Assembly: GCF_000301055.1 (NCBI RefSeq)
Contig: NZ_JH932300.1
Location: 62,001-126,000 of the forward strand
DNA length: 64,000 nt
Source of the DNA: Falseniella ignava CCUG 37419
Lineage (GTDB): Bacteria > Bacillota > Bacilli > Lactobacillales > Aerococcaceae
Reading direction: 5' to 3'
In this document: piece by piece, positions 1 to 8,416 of the stretch
Layout of the letters: every line of letters begins with the position of its first letter
Position numbering within the stretch: the first letter of the stretch is position 1
Notes under the pieces: generated by a model
Told to the model about the DNA's origin: nothing
The model's database searches: none
What the model saw: the letters and a program-made list of their open reading frames with translations, nothing else
Program-made: the position numbers and the translations under genes

Positions 1-633
1 GAAGAATTGCGCCAAGAGACCCTAGATACGGCATACCGATTTATTGCAGTTCGCTTACCCTACGGCGTACAACTGGATGAGGAAGACGCACAATTAGCGC
101 TTGATTTTATTCAAGCCGATGAAGTATTAACGATTAATATTAAGTCCGCTACGGATCAATTGGTTGAAGAATTAACACAAAATGAAGTCGTGATGACGGA
201 CTTTAATAAAGGGAATATTAAAGCGCGTCAACGGATGATTGTACAATATGCGATTGCGGGAGCGCGTCAAGGGGTTGTACTTGGGTGTGATCATGCAGCT
301 GAAAATGTGACCGGATTCTTTACCAAATTTGGCGATGGTGCAGCGGATTTAATGCCATTGTGGCGCTTAACGAAATCGCAAGGTGCCCAGATGTTGCAAT
401 ATTTAAATGCTAATGAGCGCCTCTATACTAAAGTTCCGACCGCAGATTTAGAAGATCTCCAACCGCTACAATCGGATGAGGAAGCACTTGGAGTAACTTA
501 TCGTGAAATTGATGCGTATTTACATGGAGAAGCCATTGCGGAAAAAGCGGCAGAACGGATTGAAAGTTTATATCTAGCGAATCAACATAAGCGACATATG
601 CCGATTACAATTTTTGATGATTTTTGGAAATAA
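1..633 (+). CDS. nadE: NAD+ synthetase, ammonia-dependent (3' part)
   Basis: The reading frame is open from the first base, so the gene begins before the window. The visible ~210 residues match the C-terminal two thirds of the NadE family, which adenylates nicotinate adenine dinucleotide and amidates it to NAD+. Recognisable stretches are VRLPYGVQ near the left edge, the GNIKARQRM segment and [26 protein letters not shown], which lines the active site. The ATP-binding SGGxDS loop must lie outside the window. The protein ends with DDFWK, as in the short single-domain bacterial enzymes. No terminator is obvious before the next gene. Family assignment is firm; whether the full protein is intact cannot be judged here. 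Confidence 0.95.
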   Translation, partial: EELRQETLDTAYRFIAVRLPYGVQLDEEDAQLALDFIQADEVLTINIKSATDQLVEELTQNEVVMTDFNKGNIKARQRMIVQYAIAGARQGVVLGCDHAAENVTGFFTKFGDGAADLMPLWRLTKSQGAQMLQYLNANERLYTKVPTADLEDLQPLQSDEEALGVTYREIDAYLHGEAIAEKAAERIESLYLANQHKRHMPITIFDDFWK

Positions 634-714
634 TAGCTAAATCGATGCTCTAGTTCATATTGAGTTAATTTAACGGTGATATGATGGGGGTATAATCGAG
701 GAGGCGAATTAAAA

Positions 715-1587
715 ATGCCAAAAACGGCTTATATTATTGATAGCACTGCCACCATATCAGATACCTTAAGAGCGCGGCCTGACGTCTATGAAGTGCCGCT
801 CTCACTTATTTGGGATGATGAAGTGATTCAAGATACATCGGATCCTTCAGCGCTTCAATTATTTTACCAACGTTTAGCTGATTCGGATACGTTACCAACG
901 ACATCTCAACCAGAGCCCTACCAATGGGCCGCTTGTCTTGATGAGATTGTAGAACAAGGCTATCAGCAAGTCTTAATGATTTCAATGGCCAAAGGATTAA
1001 GTGGAACCTATCAAACAATGCAAATGATTGCTTCAGAATACCAGTCGAAGTTGACCATTCGGGTGGTAGATTCAAAGCGCGTATCTTTTGTCATGGAACG
1101 GATGTTAATGGATGCGATTGAATTAGAAGCGAAGGGATGGGAACTTGATGCCATCGTCGAACAACTCGAGTGGTTTGCAGCGCAATCTGAAGTGTATGTC
1201 GTGATTCCACATCTTGAAAATTTAGTTAAAGGCGGACGTTTAAGTAAGGCGGGCGCTTTTATTGGTGGCCTATTACAAATTCATCCGATTGTCTACTTTA
1301 CTTCTGACTCGAAGGTAGATATTTTTGAAAAACAGCGGACACTCAAACGCGTATATCAACGCTATTTACAAATTGTTGATGACGCCGTTGAGAAATACGA
1401 ATCAGGTATTGAAGTAGGTCTGGCGCATGGGGATAACTTGGCTGATACGGAATGGCTCAGCCAACAAATCAAACAAAAATACCCCCATATTTCGATTCGA
1501 ACAGGCTATTTATCACCTGTAATCGGAACACATGGAGGTAAAGATTGTATGGGGTTAGGTATTTTGCCTATCTTACCTAAGAATTAA
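715..1587 (+). CDS. DegV family fatty-acid-binding protein (first copy)
   Basis: This 290-residue protein has the DegV signature: an N-terminal IIDSTATISD strand-loop, the LPTTSQP motif near residue 60, SKGLSGTYQ-type SMAKGLSGTY near 95, and KGGRLSKAGAFIGGLL near 170. DegV (FakB-type) proteins bind a single fatty acid and present it to the FakA kinase domain for acyl phosphate formation. GAGGAGGCG lies about 8 bases before the ATG, behind a possible TATAAT at 691-696. Its 3' end overlaps the convergent yigZ gene by 11 bases. A second DegV lies 0.75 kb downstream, so the two may differ in fatty-acid preference (inference). Which acyl chain is bound cannot be told from sequence. Confidence 0.93.
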   Translation: MPKTAYIIDSTATISDTLRARPDVYEVPLSLIWDDEVIQDTSDPSALQLFYQRLADSDTLPTTSQPEPYQWAACLDEIVEQGYQQVLMISMAKGLSGTYQTMQMIASEYQSKLTIRVVDSKRVSFVMERMLMDAIELEAKGWELDAIVEQLEWFAAQSEVYVVIPHLENLVKGGRLSKAGAFIGGLLQIHPIVYFTSDSKVDIFEKQRTLKRVYQRYLQIVDDAVEKYESGIEVGLAHGDNLADTEWLSQQIKQKYPHISIRTGYLSPVIGTHGGKDCMGLGILPILPKN

Positions 1588-2239
1588 TTTCTTCAAGCTG
1601 GGCCGCAGGAATACGGACTTGTTGGATATGGATGGGATTAATAATACCTTGTCCATGAGTTAGATTATTAATTTGTTGCGTAAAATCTGCTAAATTATGT
1701 GGAAAGAGTGCAAGTTGATAGCGCACTTGTTCAGTATATTCAGTATTGATGATTTGAATGGGTTGAGGAGCATCAACGCTTAAGTAGTGAAAGACCGTAT
1801 CGTTATGTTCATAAGCAATCGATAATTCGATAATTTGCTGATCAACTTGAGCTACAATCGTAGCATGGTCTAACGCCGAACTAACACTGCTACTATACGC
1901 ACGAATTAATCCACCAGCCCCTAATTTAACGCCACCAAAATATCGTACACAGACAGCCATAATATGATTTAAATTATTTTTTTGCAAAACTTCAAGCATT
2001 GGAACCCCTGCTGTACCAGAAGGTTCACCATCATCACTCATCCGCTGGATAATTTGTTCACCTTCTAAGATATAAGCATAACAGTGGTGGGTGGCTTTGG
2101 GGTGTTGTTTTTTAATCTCATCATAAGCTTGATGAAATTCATCTTCATTTTCGATGGGGATCAGGTAAGTGATAAATCTTGATTTACGAATTTCAATTTC
2201 ATCTTCGATCGGCTGCTGGATCGTGAGTAAATTAATCAT
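1577..2239 (-). CDS. yigZ: YigZ/IMPACT family protein
   Basis: A 220-residue member of the UPF0029/IMPACT family. The N-terminal domain carries the conserved KSRFITYLIPI segment, HHCYAY and the RMSDDGEPSGTAGVPMLEVL signature around residues 65-85, followed by VRYFGGVKLGAGGLIRAY. The C-terminal ~80 residues match the DUF1949 ferredoxin-like domain. The eukaryotic relative IMPACT modulates translation through GCN1/GCN2; the bacterial role is unknown, though ribosome association is suspected. It is transcribed alone from a promoter at 2270-2298 and converges on the first degV gene with an 11-base overlap. Confidence 0.93.
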   Translation of the reverse strand: MINLLTIQQPIEDEIEIRKSRFITYLIPIENEDEFHQAYDEIKKQHPKATHHCYAYILEGEQIIQRMSDDGEPSGTAGVPMLEVLQKNNLNHIMAVCVRYFGGVKLGAGGLIRAYSSSVSSALDHATIVAQVDQQIIELSIAYEHNDTVFHYLSVDAPQPIQIINTEYTEQVRYQLALFPHNLADFTQQINNLTHGQGIINPIHIQQVRIPAAQLEEINS

Positions 2240-2269
2240 CTAATGAACTCCTTTGTTTATTCTTTCTTT

Positions 2270-2298
2270 ACTGTATCATGTGAAATCAGAATAGACAA
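2270..2298 (-). promoter_or_regulatory. Promoter of yigZ
   Basis: Read on the minus strand, TTGTCT (2298-2293) and TACAGT (2275-2270) are separated by exactly 17 bases. AAAGGAG follows a short distance before the yigZ start at 2239. Confidence 0.6.
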
Positions 2299-2343
2299 TC
2301 TAAACAAAAGGGAACAAACAACATTTATAAGAAAGGATAGAGC

Positions 2344-3210
2344 ATGAAAGTTGCAATTATAACAGATTCTTCGGCTTATTTACCGTCGGAACTTCAAGCA
2401 CTAGCAAACATTTATATTGTGAATTTGAATGTTCATTTTTCAGACGGTATTGATATGGTTGACTCAGCTGTTGATCAAGCCGATTTTTATCAAAAGTTAG
2501 CCAAGAGTGATCCGCTACCCACAACTTCACAACCTCCCGCTGGCGCTTATATTGAAGTGATGGAAAAGATTACTAATGAAGGGTATGACGCGGTCTTTGG
2601 TGTATTTATGTCATCGGGTATTAGCGGGACTTTCCAAACTGCTTCGATGATCTTAGAAGATTATGAAGATCAGTTGCCAATATACTTGGTTGACTCTAAA
2701 GGAGCTTCCGTTGTTGAAGAGGTTCTTGTTCGCCATATTATGGACCGAGTCGCTTTAGGGATAGACTTTGAACAAGTCTATCAAGAAGCGTTGTGGTTAG
2801 CTGAGCAGAGCGAGATTTATTTAACGGTAGAAAATCTCGATAACTTGAGCAAAGGGGGAAGATTATCAAGCGGAAGTGCTTTGATTGGAAATCTTTTAAA
2901 GATTAAACCTTTGATGGTCTTTGATGAGGCCGGACAGATTGTTTTATTTGAGAAGTTACGTACTGATAAAAAAGTGATTCAACGGTGGTGTGAACTCGCT
3001 GCAGACCGATTAGAACAATATCCAGCAGGCATTGAGATTTGGTTAGCTCATGGAGATATTGAACCAACTATTCAGTCTATTAAAGAGTCTATTCAATCAA
3101 AACACCCGAATATCCCGATTCAAATTCGCCCACTTGGATCCGTGATTTCAACTCACTTAGGACATGGGGGACGCGGCATCGCACTGATTCCAAAGATTGA
3201 TAATCGCTAA
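2344..3210 (+). CDS. DegV family fatty-acid-binding protein (second copy)
   Basis: A 288-residue DegV paralogue with ITDSSAYLPSEL at the N terminus, LPTTSQPPAG near residue 60, MSSGISGTFQTA near 95, and SKGGRLSSGSALIGNLLKIKP near 175. The C-terminal HGDIE and STHLGHGGRGIALI segments match the family lid. AGAAAGGATAG precedes the ATG by about 5 bases. Like the first copy it should be a FakB-type carrier for exogenous fatty acids working with a FakA kinase encoded elsewhere. It diverges from yigZ and ends at a strong terminator. Confidence 0.93.
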   Translation: MKVAIITDSSAYLPSELQALANIYIVNLNVHFSDGIDMVDSAVDQADFYQKLAKSDPLPTTSQPPAGAYIEVMEKITNEGYDAVFGVFMSSGISGTFQTASMILEDYEDQLPIYLVDSKGASVVEEVLVRHIMDRVALGIDFEQVYQEALWLAEQSEIYLTVENLDNLSKGGRLSSGSALIGNLLKIKPLMVFDEAGQIVLFEKLRTDKKVIQRWCELAADRLEQYPAGIEIWLAHGDIEPTIQSIKESIQSKHPNIPIQIRPLGSVISTHLGHGGRGIALIPKIDNR

Positions 3211-3247
3211 AATGATCACTATGAACTTATTCAATTTATTATTTAAT

Positions 3248-3276
3248 CGCTAAACAAATTTGTTTAGCGTTTTTTT
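3248..3276 (+). terminator. Rho-independent terminator after degV
   Basis: CGCTAAACAAA pairs perfectly with TTTGTTTAGCG (3248-3269) and is followed by seven T. It closes the second degV transcript before the com operon. Confidence 0.85.
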
Positions 3277-3334
3277 ATTTTAATCAAAATTTTTAAATTT
3301 TATGCGTATCTATTCATAAGGAGGGAATTGATGA

Positions 3335-4729
3335 ATGTTTTCGATTGATTATGAATTACAAGGCTGTGAGTTAACAATGGATGAAATTGTTCGGTTTTTA
3401 AATTTACCAAAGCAACAAAAGTCAGAAATACCCGAATTAGAGAGTAGTCAAGTGGTGATAAAGTACCCTGCCGTCGAGGCAACAATGTCCGGAGGCTATC
3501 GTTGCTTACGATGTTCGAATATGGATTCTGCCAGGTTTTTCCAACATGAAGTTTATTCAAGGCTAATCTATTGTCTGGAGTGTTTAACTTTAGGTCGGAT
3601 GTCTTTGTCCACGCAGCTTTATTATTGGCCTTCTCTACCATCGGACCCCAATCCAACGATTCGTTGCGCTTGGCAGGGGCACTATTCTCCCGCACAACAC
3701 CAAGCTGCACACCAGCTGATTGATCAATTATCCGATGTAACACGCGCTGATTTGGTGCATGCAGTAACAGGATCTGGGAAAACTGAAATTATATATCCTC
3801 TGATCGAGCATCAACTACAACAAGGTAAGCGTACTGCGCTAGCGTCGCCCCGTATTGATGTTGTGTTGGAATTGGCACCTCGCTTGGCCCAAGCCTTTCC
3901 ACAAGTTGAGATTCAATTAATGTATGGTGGTAGCGAGGAAACTTATCGTTACGCTCCTTTGGTGATTAGTACAACGCATCAATTGCTTCGATTTAAACAT
4001 GCGTTTGATTTAATCATTGTGGACGAAGTCGATGCGTTCCCATACGTTAATAGCGAAATGCTGCATTATGCCGTTCAAAAAGCGAATCGGCCTCAGGGTA
4101 AATGCGTCTTTTTAACGGCAACACCGGATGCGAAGTTACAGCAACAAATTGCTAACCATGAGGTGAATTCGATTTTAATTCCTGCACGTTACCATCGTCA
4201 TCGCTTACCAGAACCACAATTTGTATGGTTGGGTGATTGGCGACGTGCCATTCAACGGCGAGATCGATGGAGTCATTTAGCGAATCATTTGCAATCTTTT
4301 TTGCATTTATCGGGGGTAAAATTAATTTTTCTACCAAGTATTCCGATGGCAGAAGCCTTATTTGATTGGCTAAGTGAACTGGATACGTCCGTACGCTTAG
4401 CTTGTGTTCATGCACAAGATGTTGATCGAAAAGAGAAAGTATTGCAGTTGAGGGAAGGGGAGTTGGACGGTTTGATAACGACAACGATTTTGGAAAGAGG
4501 GGTAACCTTTCCGCAATGTCATGTTTTTGTCGTTGGGGCTGAACATCCTCAATTTAATATGTCTTCTTTGGTTCAAATAAGTGGGCGGGTAGGTAGGCGA
4601 CCTGATTATCCGACGGGGACACTGATTTTTGGTCATTTCGGTCGTTCCAAATCGATGGTGCAAGCTCGAGAAGAGATTCAGCAGATGAATCAGCTTGCAA
4701 TAGAAAAGGGGATGTTAGCGAATGAATAA
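3335..4729 (+). CDS. comFA: Competence helicase ComFA
   Basis: ComFA is the DEAD-box ATPase that helps pull transforming single-stranded DNA through the ComEC channel at the inner face of the membrane. The 464-residue protein has the family's N-terminal zinc site (CLRCSNMDS...YCLECL, residues ~50-90), Walker A HAVTGSGKTE near residue 145, the Walker B variant DEVDAF near 230, LTATPD, and a helicase C domain ending with QISGRVGRRPDYP. The start is fixed by AAGGAGG nine bases upstream; an ATG four bases earlier is in a closed frame. The comFC start overlaps its stop by 8 bases. I saw no recognisable competence box upstream. Confidence 0.95.
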   Translation: MFSIDYELQGCELTMDEIVRFLNLPKQQKSEIPELESSQVVIKYPAVEATMSGGYRCLRCSNMDSARFFQHEVYSRLIYCLECLTLGRMSLSTQLYYWPSLPSDPNPTIRCAWQGHYSPAQHQAAHQLIDQLSDVTRADLVHAVTGSGKTEIIYPLIEHQLQQGKRTALASPRIDVVLELAPRLAQAFPQVEIQLMYGGSEETYRYAPLVISTTHQLLRFKHAFDLIIVDEVDAFPYVNSEMLHYAVQKANRPQGKCVFLTATPDAKLQQQIANHEVNSILIPARYHRHRLPEPQFVWLGDWRRAIQRRDRWSHLANHLQSFLHLSGVKLIFLPSIPMAEALFDWLSELDTSVRLACVHAQDVDRKEKVLQLREGELDGLITTTILERGVTFPQCHVFVVGAEHPQFNMSSLVQISGRVGRRPDYPTGTLIFGHFGRSKSMVQAREEIQQMNQLAIEKGMLANE

Positions 4730-5492
4730 TATTTCAGAGTGTTTAATGTGTGAACAACCTTTAAATAATGACTTAACCATCCAACAAATATTATCGTTTC
4801 AGCCAGTAATTCAACCGGTAATCTGTCAGAAATGTGAAAAACGTTGGAAACGGTATGGTTCCAAAAATCATGAGTTATCTTGTTCGGGTTGCCAGCGTCC
4901 TCTGGATACGAAAGCCTCATCTCCATACACTCAATGTTATCATTCAGAAGGAGAAAGCTGGTGCTATGACTGTTATCGTTGGTTATCAGTCTATCCTCAA
5001 GAACAATTGTATCATCAAGCTATTTTCCACTATAATCAAGTATTTCGCGAATGGATCACTCAATATAAGTATGTGGGGGATGTGCGAATGGCTCATGTGA
5101 TGTGTCTTCCACTCCGTGAGATGTATCGAAAATATCAATCATGTTACTGGACTTACTTACCCAATTCTCCTCAGTCAATTGAAGAGCGTGGTTTCCCAGC
5201 CACATTAGAATTACTTCGGGTGGCGCAGATTCCGGTCGAATCTATTTTTAGTTATATTGGCGATGGTACAAAGCAGGCTAAAAAGAATCGAATGCAACGT
5301 ATGTCGTTGTCACAACCTTTCAGAATTACTACATCTCGGCAACTTCCTTCGGATAAACCGTGGGTAATTTTTGATGATATTTATACAACTGGGGCGACCA
5401 TGCATTGTTCTAAATCGCTACTGATATTTGCTCTTCCAAAAGGAAGTAAAGTGTTGAGTTTAAGTTTAGCGCGAGATATTTTATCTGATTGA
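4722..5492 (+). CDS. comFC: Competence protein ComFC (phosphoribosyltransferase-like)
   Basis: The 256-residue protein has paired cysteines typical of ComFC (CLMCEQP, CQKCEKRW, CSGCQRP, CYDCYRW in the first ~90 residues) and a C-terminal type I phosphoribosyltransferase loop VIFDDIYTTGATM near residue 215. ComFC is required for efficient transformation and partners ComFA. The start overlaps the end of comFA by 8 bases, so translation is probably coupled. It ends with TGA, one of several intact genes here showing TGA is an ordinary stop. Confidence 0.94.
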   Translation: MNNISECLMCEQPLNNDLTIQQILSFQPVIQPVICQKCEKRWKRYGSKNHELSCSGCQRPLDTKASSPYTQCYHSEGESWCYDCYRWLSVYPQEQLYHQAIFHYNQVFREWITQYKYVGDVRMAHVMCLPLREMYRKYQSCYWTYLPNSPQSIEERGFPATLELLRVAQIPVESIFSYIGDGTKQAKKNRMQRMSLSQPFRITTSRQLPSDKPWVIFDDIYTTGATMHCSKSLLIFALPKGSKVLSLSLARDILSD

Positions 5493-5520
5493 TTGCATTC
5501 TAAGCAAAAGAGTATATACT
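5493..5520 (+). promoter_or_regulatory. Promoter of the ktr operon
   Basis: TTGCAT (5493-5498), a 16-base spacer and TATACT (5515-5520) lie just after the comFC stop. The start site would fall near 5527, with AGGAGAG before the ktrB ATG at 5554. Confidence 0.5.
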
Positions 5521-5553
5521 ACTTGAATAGAATGTGTCAGGAGAGAATGCAAC

Positions 5554-6891
5554 ATGGAAAAATATAAAATAAAACAATTAACGATTCCACAATACATTGT
5601 GGTAAATTACATGGCAATTATCTTAATCGGAGGTATCTTACTCGCATTACCTTTTGCATCGAATGCCCATCAATGGACAAACTTATTAGATGCGATGTTT
5701 ACAGCAACTAGTGCTGTGTGTGTGACGGGGCAGACAACGCTAAATACGGCACAACATTGGAGTCCGTTTGGCAAGTTAGTGATTATTACACTGATTGAAA
5801 TTGGTGGAATTGGTTTTATGACTTTGTGGGTGGTTTTCTTTACTCAAAGTGGTCGGCGAACGAATTTGCGACAACGTCGTGTTTTACTTGAAACGCTAAA
5901 TATTGAGACGATGAGTGGTTCCATCGATATTGTGAAGTATATCATTAAATTTACACTTGCAGTCCAATCTTTGGGAGCGTTAGTCCTTTCGTTAGTCTTT
6001 ATTCCTCAATTCGGTTGGGTCAAAGGGACGTTATATTCTGTATTCCACAGTATTTCTGCTTTCAATAATGCAGGATTCGATTTATTTGGTAATAGTTTGA
6101 TTAATTATCAAGCGAATCCATTAGTAATGTTGACGATTAGTGTGTTGATTATTGCGGGTGGCTTAGGTTTTATTGTTTGGCGCGACTTATTGACAGTGTA
6201 TCGTAACCGTAAGTTAATGCGCTATACGAAGTTAATTATTATTGGAACTTTAGCGCTCCTGTTGTCCAGTACGTTACTATTTATTTGTTTTGAATGGAAT
6301 AATCAAACTTGGCAGCATTTATCGCCTGTGAATCGGGTGATTAATTCATTCTTCTTAGCGGTAACTCCTCGTACGGCTGGATATGCTAATGTTGATTATA
6401 ATTTTCTAATGCCAGGGAGTTTATTTTTAACAATCGCATTAATGTTTATTGGCGGGACTTCAGGGTCAACAGCAGGTGGGGTTAAAGTATCGACTGTAAT
6501 TGTGGCCGGCTTGTTCCTAGTTAATACGTTCCGAGGGCATCCGATGACGTTGTATCGTCGAGAATTACGTGAAGAAACATTGCGACGTGCCTTTTTCATT
6601 TTAACAATGGGCTTTACTTTCATACTGTTTGCAACTTTAATTTTATTAATTACTGAACCTTTTCCCCATGGTACAGGGATTGAAGTAATATTAATGGAAG
6701 TTGTATCGTGCTTTAGTACAGTAGGATTAACAATGGGAATAACGCCACAATTATCTGCAGTCGGTAAGCTTGTCTTAATTTGGTTAATGTTTATGGGACG
6801 TTGTGGTTTGGTAACATTTTTATGGTCATTGGGTAGTCATGAAAAAAATTGGCAAATTCACTATCCAGAAATGAATATGATGATAGGTTAG
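5554..6891 (+). CDS. ktrB: TrkH/KtrB-type K+ transporter membrane subunit
   Basis: A 445-residue polytopic membrane protein with the four MPM repeats of the TrkH/KtrB family. Selectivity-filter-like stretches are SAVCVTGQTT (~residue 55), SAFNNAGFDLFGNS (~170), TPRTAGYANVD (~270) and SCFSTVGLTMGITPQL (~390). The third pore region is followed by MFIGGTSGSTAGGVKVST, which matches the gating loop. It moves K+ into the cell, driven by Na+ or membrane potential, and is gated by the cytoplasmic RCK ring made by the next gene, 10 bases away. Length and absence of a TrkH N-terminal extension favour Ktr over Trk. Confidence 0.93.
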   Translation: MEKYKIKQLTIPQYIVVNYMAIILIGGILLALPFASNAHQWTNLLDAMFTATSAVCVTGQTTLNTAQHWSPFGKLVIITLIEIGGIGFMTLWVVFFTQSGRRTNLRQRRVLLETLNIETMSGSIDIVKYIIKFTLAVQSLGALVLSLVFIPQFGWVKGTLYSVFHSISAFNNAGFDLFGNSLINYQANPLVMLTISVLIIAGGLGFIVWRDLLTVYRNRKLMRYTKLIIIGTLALLLSSTLLFICFEWNNQTWQHLSPVNRVINSFFLAVTPRTAGYANVDYNFLMPGSLFLTIALMFIGGTSGSTAGGVKVSTVIVAGLFLVNTFRGHPMTLYRRELREETLRRAFFILTMGFTFILFATLILLITEPFPHGTGIEVILMEVVSCFSTVGLTMGITPQLSAVGKLVLIWLMFMGRCGLVTFLWSLGSHEKNWQIHYPEMNMMIG

Positions 6892-6901
6892 GAGAGACAG
6901 T

Positions 6902-7561
6902 ATGGAACAAAAAACATTTGGTGTATTAGGATTAGGCCTATTTGGGGCAGCCTTAGCTCGAACATTGACTCAAGAAGGTCATGATGTCATTATTATGGAC
7001 AAATTAATGGATCACGTTGAGGAAATGATGGATATCGTTGAGCAAGCAGTCCAAGGAGATTTTACAAAAATCGAGAATTTAAAAGAAGCAGGTATCGATA
7101 CGTGCGATATAGTGATTATTGCGACCTCAAGTCAGCTTGAAGATACAATTGTTGCGTTATTACATTTGAAGAAAATGGGTGTGCCGCATATTATTGTTAA
7201 AACAAAGAATATGACTTATCGTGAAGTCTTATTAAAGCTAGGAGCAGATCAAGTTATTTTACCTGAGACGGAAATGGGTGTGAGAATCGGTCGTGAATTA
7301 GCTAACCCATCTTTTGGTCAGTTAGCAGAGTTGAACAAAGAGTATGCGATGGGCTTAATTCAAGTTCAGCCAGATTGGATTGGGCATACGCTTAGAGAGT
7401 TAGATTTAAGATCAACTTATGGAATTAATATTTTAGCCATTAAGACCGGCAGTGACCAGCGCCATACGATGGAATTCTCACCGGATTATATTTTGAAAGA
7501 CGGGGATGCGCTAATTGCGATTTCACAAGAAGATGACTTTACAGACCAGTTCATATCTTAA
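6902..7561 (+). CDS. ktrA: KtrA/TrkA-type RCK regulatory subunit
   Basis: A 219-residue cytoplasmic protein made of an N-terminal RCK_N Rossmann domain (VLGLGLFGAALARTL, GxGxxG type, with acidic residue MDK after strand 2) and a C-terminal RCK_C domain (~residues 135-219). KtrA octamers bind ATP/ADP to open and close KtrB, and RCK_C domains in Firmicutes commonly bind cyclic-di-AMP (family knowledge; ligand not provable here). It follows ktrB with 10 bases between them and AGGAGAG as ribosome-binding site. Confidence 0.94.
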   Translation: MEQKTFGVLGLGLFGAALARTLTQEGHDVIIMDKLMDHVEEMMDIVEQAVQGDFTKIENLKEAGIDTCDIVIIATSSQLEDTIVALLHLKKMGVPHIIVKTKNMTYREVLLKLGADQVILPETEMGVRIGRELANPSFGQLAELNKEYAMGLIQVQPDWIGHTLRELDLRSTYGINILAIKTGSDQRHTMEFSPDYILKDGDALIAISQEDDFTDQFIS

Positions 7562-7608
7562 GATTTACTTTTTTGATTGTTTGCGTTTTCTAAAATACCT
7601 TTTTATGT

Positions 7609-7677
7609 TATAATTAATAAAAGTGGTTGATACTACTTTTTCGCTAAATAAGTCTCTTTGTTTGAAAACTTATTTAG
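7609..7677 (+). promoter_or_regulatory. Promoter and structured 5' leader of hpf
   Basis: An extended -10 (TGTTATAAT, ending at 7614) lacks a good -35. It is followed at once by a small hairpin with a T-run (AAAAGTGGT/ACTACTTTT, 7619-7640), then a 10-base inverted repeat CTAAATAAGT (7644-7653)/ACTTATTTAG (7668-7677) upstream of the hpf ribosome-binding site. The first hairpin could end ktrA transcripts or attenuate hpf. Confidence 0.4.
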
Positions 7678-7701
7678 AATATTTGGAAAAGAGGGATAGA
7701 T

Positions 7702-8259
7702 ATGTTTAACTACAACGTACGCGGAGAAAATATTGAAGTCACTGAAGCTATACGTGCATATGCAGAAAAACGCGTCAGTAAATTAGAAAAGTACTTTGAT
7801 GATGTCGCAGAAGCTACCGCTTATGTGAACTTAAAAGTATATCATGATAAAACAGCGAAAGCTGAAGTGACAATTCCACTCTCATTTTTAGTGTTACGAG
7901 CGGAAGAAACAACGGACGATCTATATAAGAGTATCGACTTTGTCGTCGATAAGTTAGAGCGTCAAGTTCGCAAATATAAAACACGTATTAATCGTAAATC
8001 ACGTGAAAAAGGCTTGGAAGAAGCAGCCATCTTCGTTGAGTCTTCTGAACCAGAGGAACACCCTGAAAATGAATTGAAGATTGTCCGTAGTAAACGTATT
8101 AATCTTAAACCGATGGATAGTGAAGAAGCGGTCTTACAAATGAATATGTTAGGGCACGACTTCTTTATCTTTACGGATGCTGAAACGATGGAAATTGCGA
8201 TTGTTTATCGCCGAAACGATGGCCGCTATGGCTTAATCGAGACAGCAGAATTAGACTAA
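7702..8259 (+). CDS. hpf: Long-form ribosome hibernation promoting factor
   Basis: A 185-residue Hpf of the long type: N-terminal S30AE/YfiA domain (MFNYNVRGENIEVTEAIRAYAEKRVSKLEKYF, residues 1-100), a charged linker, then the C-terminal dimerisation domain (SEEAVLQMNMLGHDFFIFTDAETMEIAIVYRRNDGRYGLIE, residues ~130-185). The long form binds the decoding centre of idle 70S ribosomes and joins two of them into 100S dimers through its C-terminal domain. AGAGGGAT precedes the ATG, with the leader structures described above. It is monocistronic, closed by a strong terminator. Confidence 0.96.
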   Translation: MFNYNVRGENIEVTEAIRAYAEKRVSKLEKYFDDVAEATAYVNLKVYHDKTAKAEVTIPLSFLVLRAEETTDDLYKSIDFVVDKLERQVRKYKTRINRKSREKGLEEAAIFVESSEPEEHPENELKIVRSKRINLKPMDSEEAVLQMNMLGHDFFIFTDAETMEIAIVYRRNDGRYGLIETAELD

Positions 8260-8277
8260 TCTTAACGTAAAATTAAG

Positions 8278-8311
8278 ACACTTCTTATCGAAAGATAAGA
8301 GGTGTTTTTTT
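8278..8311 (+). terminator. Rho-independent terminator after hpf
   Basis: ACACTTCTTATC (8278-8289) pairs perfectly with GATAAGAGGTGT (8294-8305) around a GAAA tetraloop, followed by a T-run. Confidence 0.9.
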
Positions 8312-8353
8312 GCTGAAATTGAAAAACAAATGAAAAAATATTCATATGATAGA

Positions 8354-8382
8354 TTGACATTTTCGAAGCGAGAGACTAGACT
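8354..8382 (+). promoter_or_regulatory. Promoter of metN-metI
   Basis: TTGACA (8354-8359) is followed 17 bases later by TAGACT (8377-8382); a better -10 hexamer TATGAT (8382-8387) sits at 22 bases. No T-box or SAM riboswitch fits in the roughly 30 bases between this and the metN start. Confidence 0.5.
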
Positions 8383-8416
8383 ATGATACATTGAGTGAAA
8401 AGGGAGTGATAAAATC

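Noticed and set aside
5493-5552. Inverted repeat TTGCATTCT/AGAATGCAA as a switch over the ktrB ribosome-binding site
   Set aside because: The left arm coincides with the probable -35 element, so it is not transcribed with the right arm.
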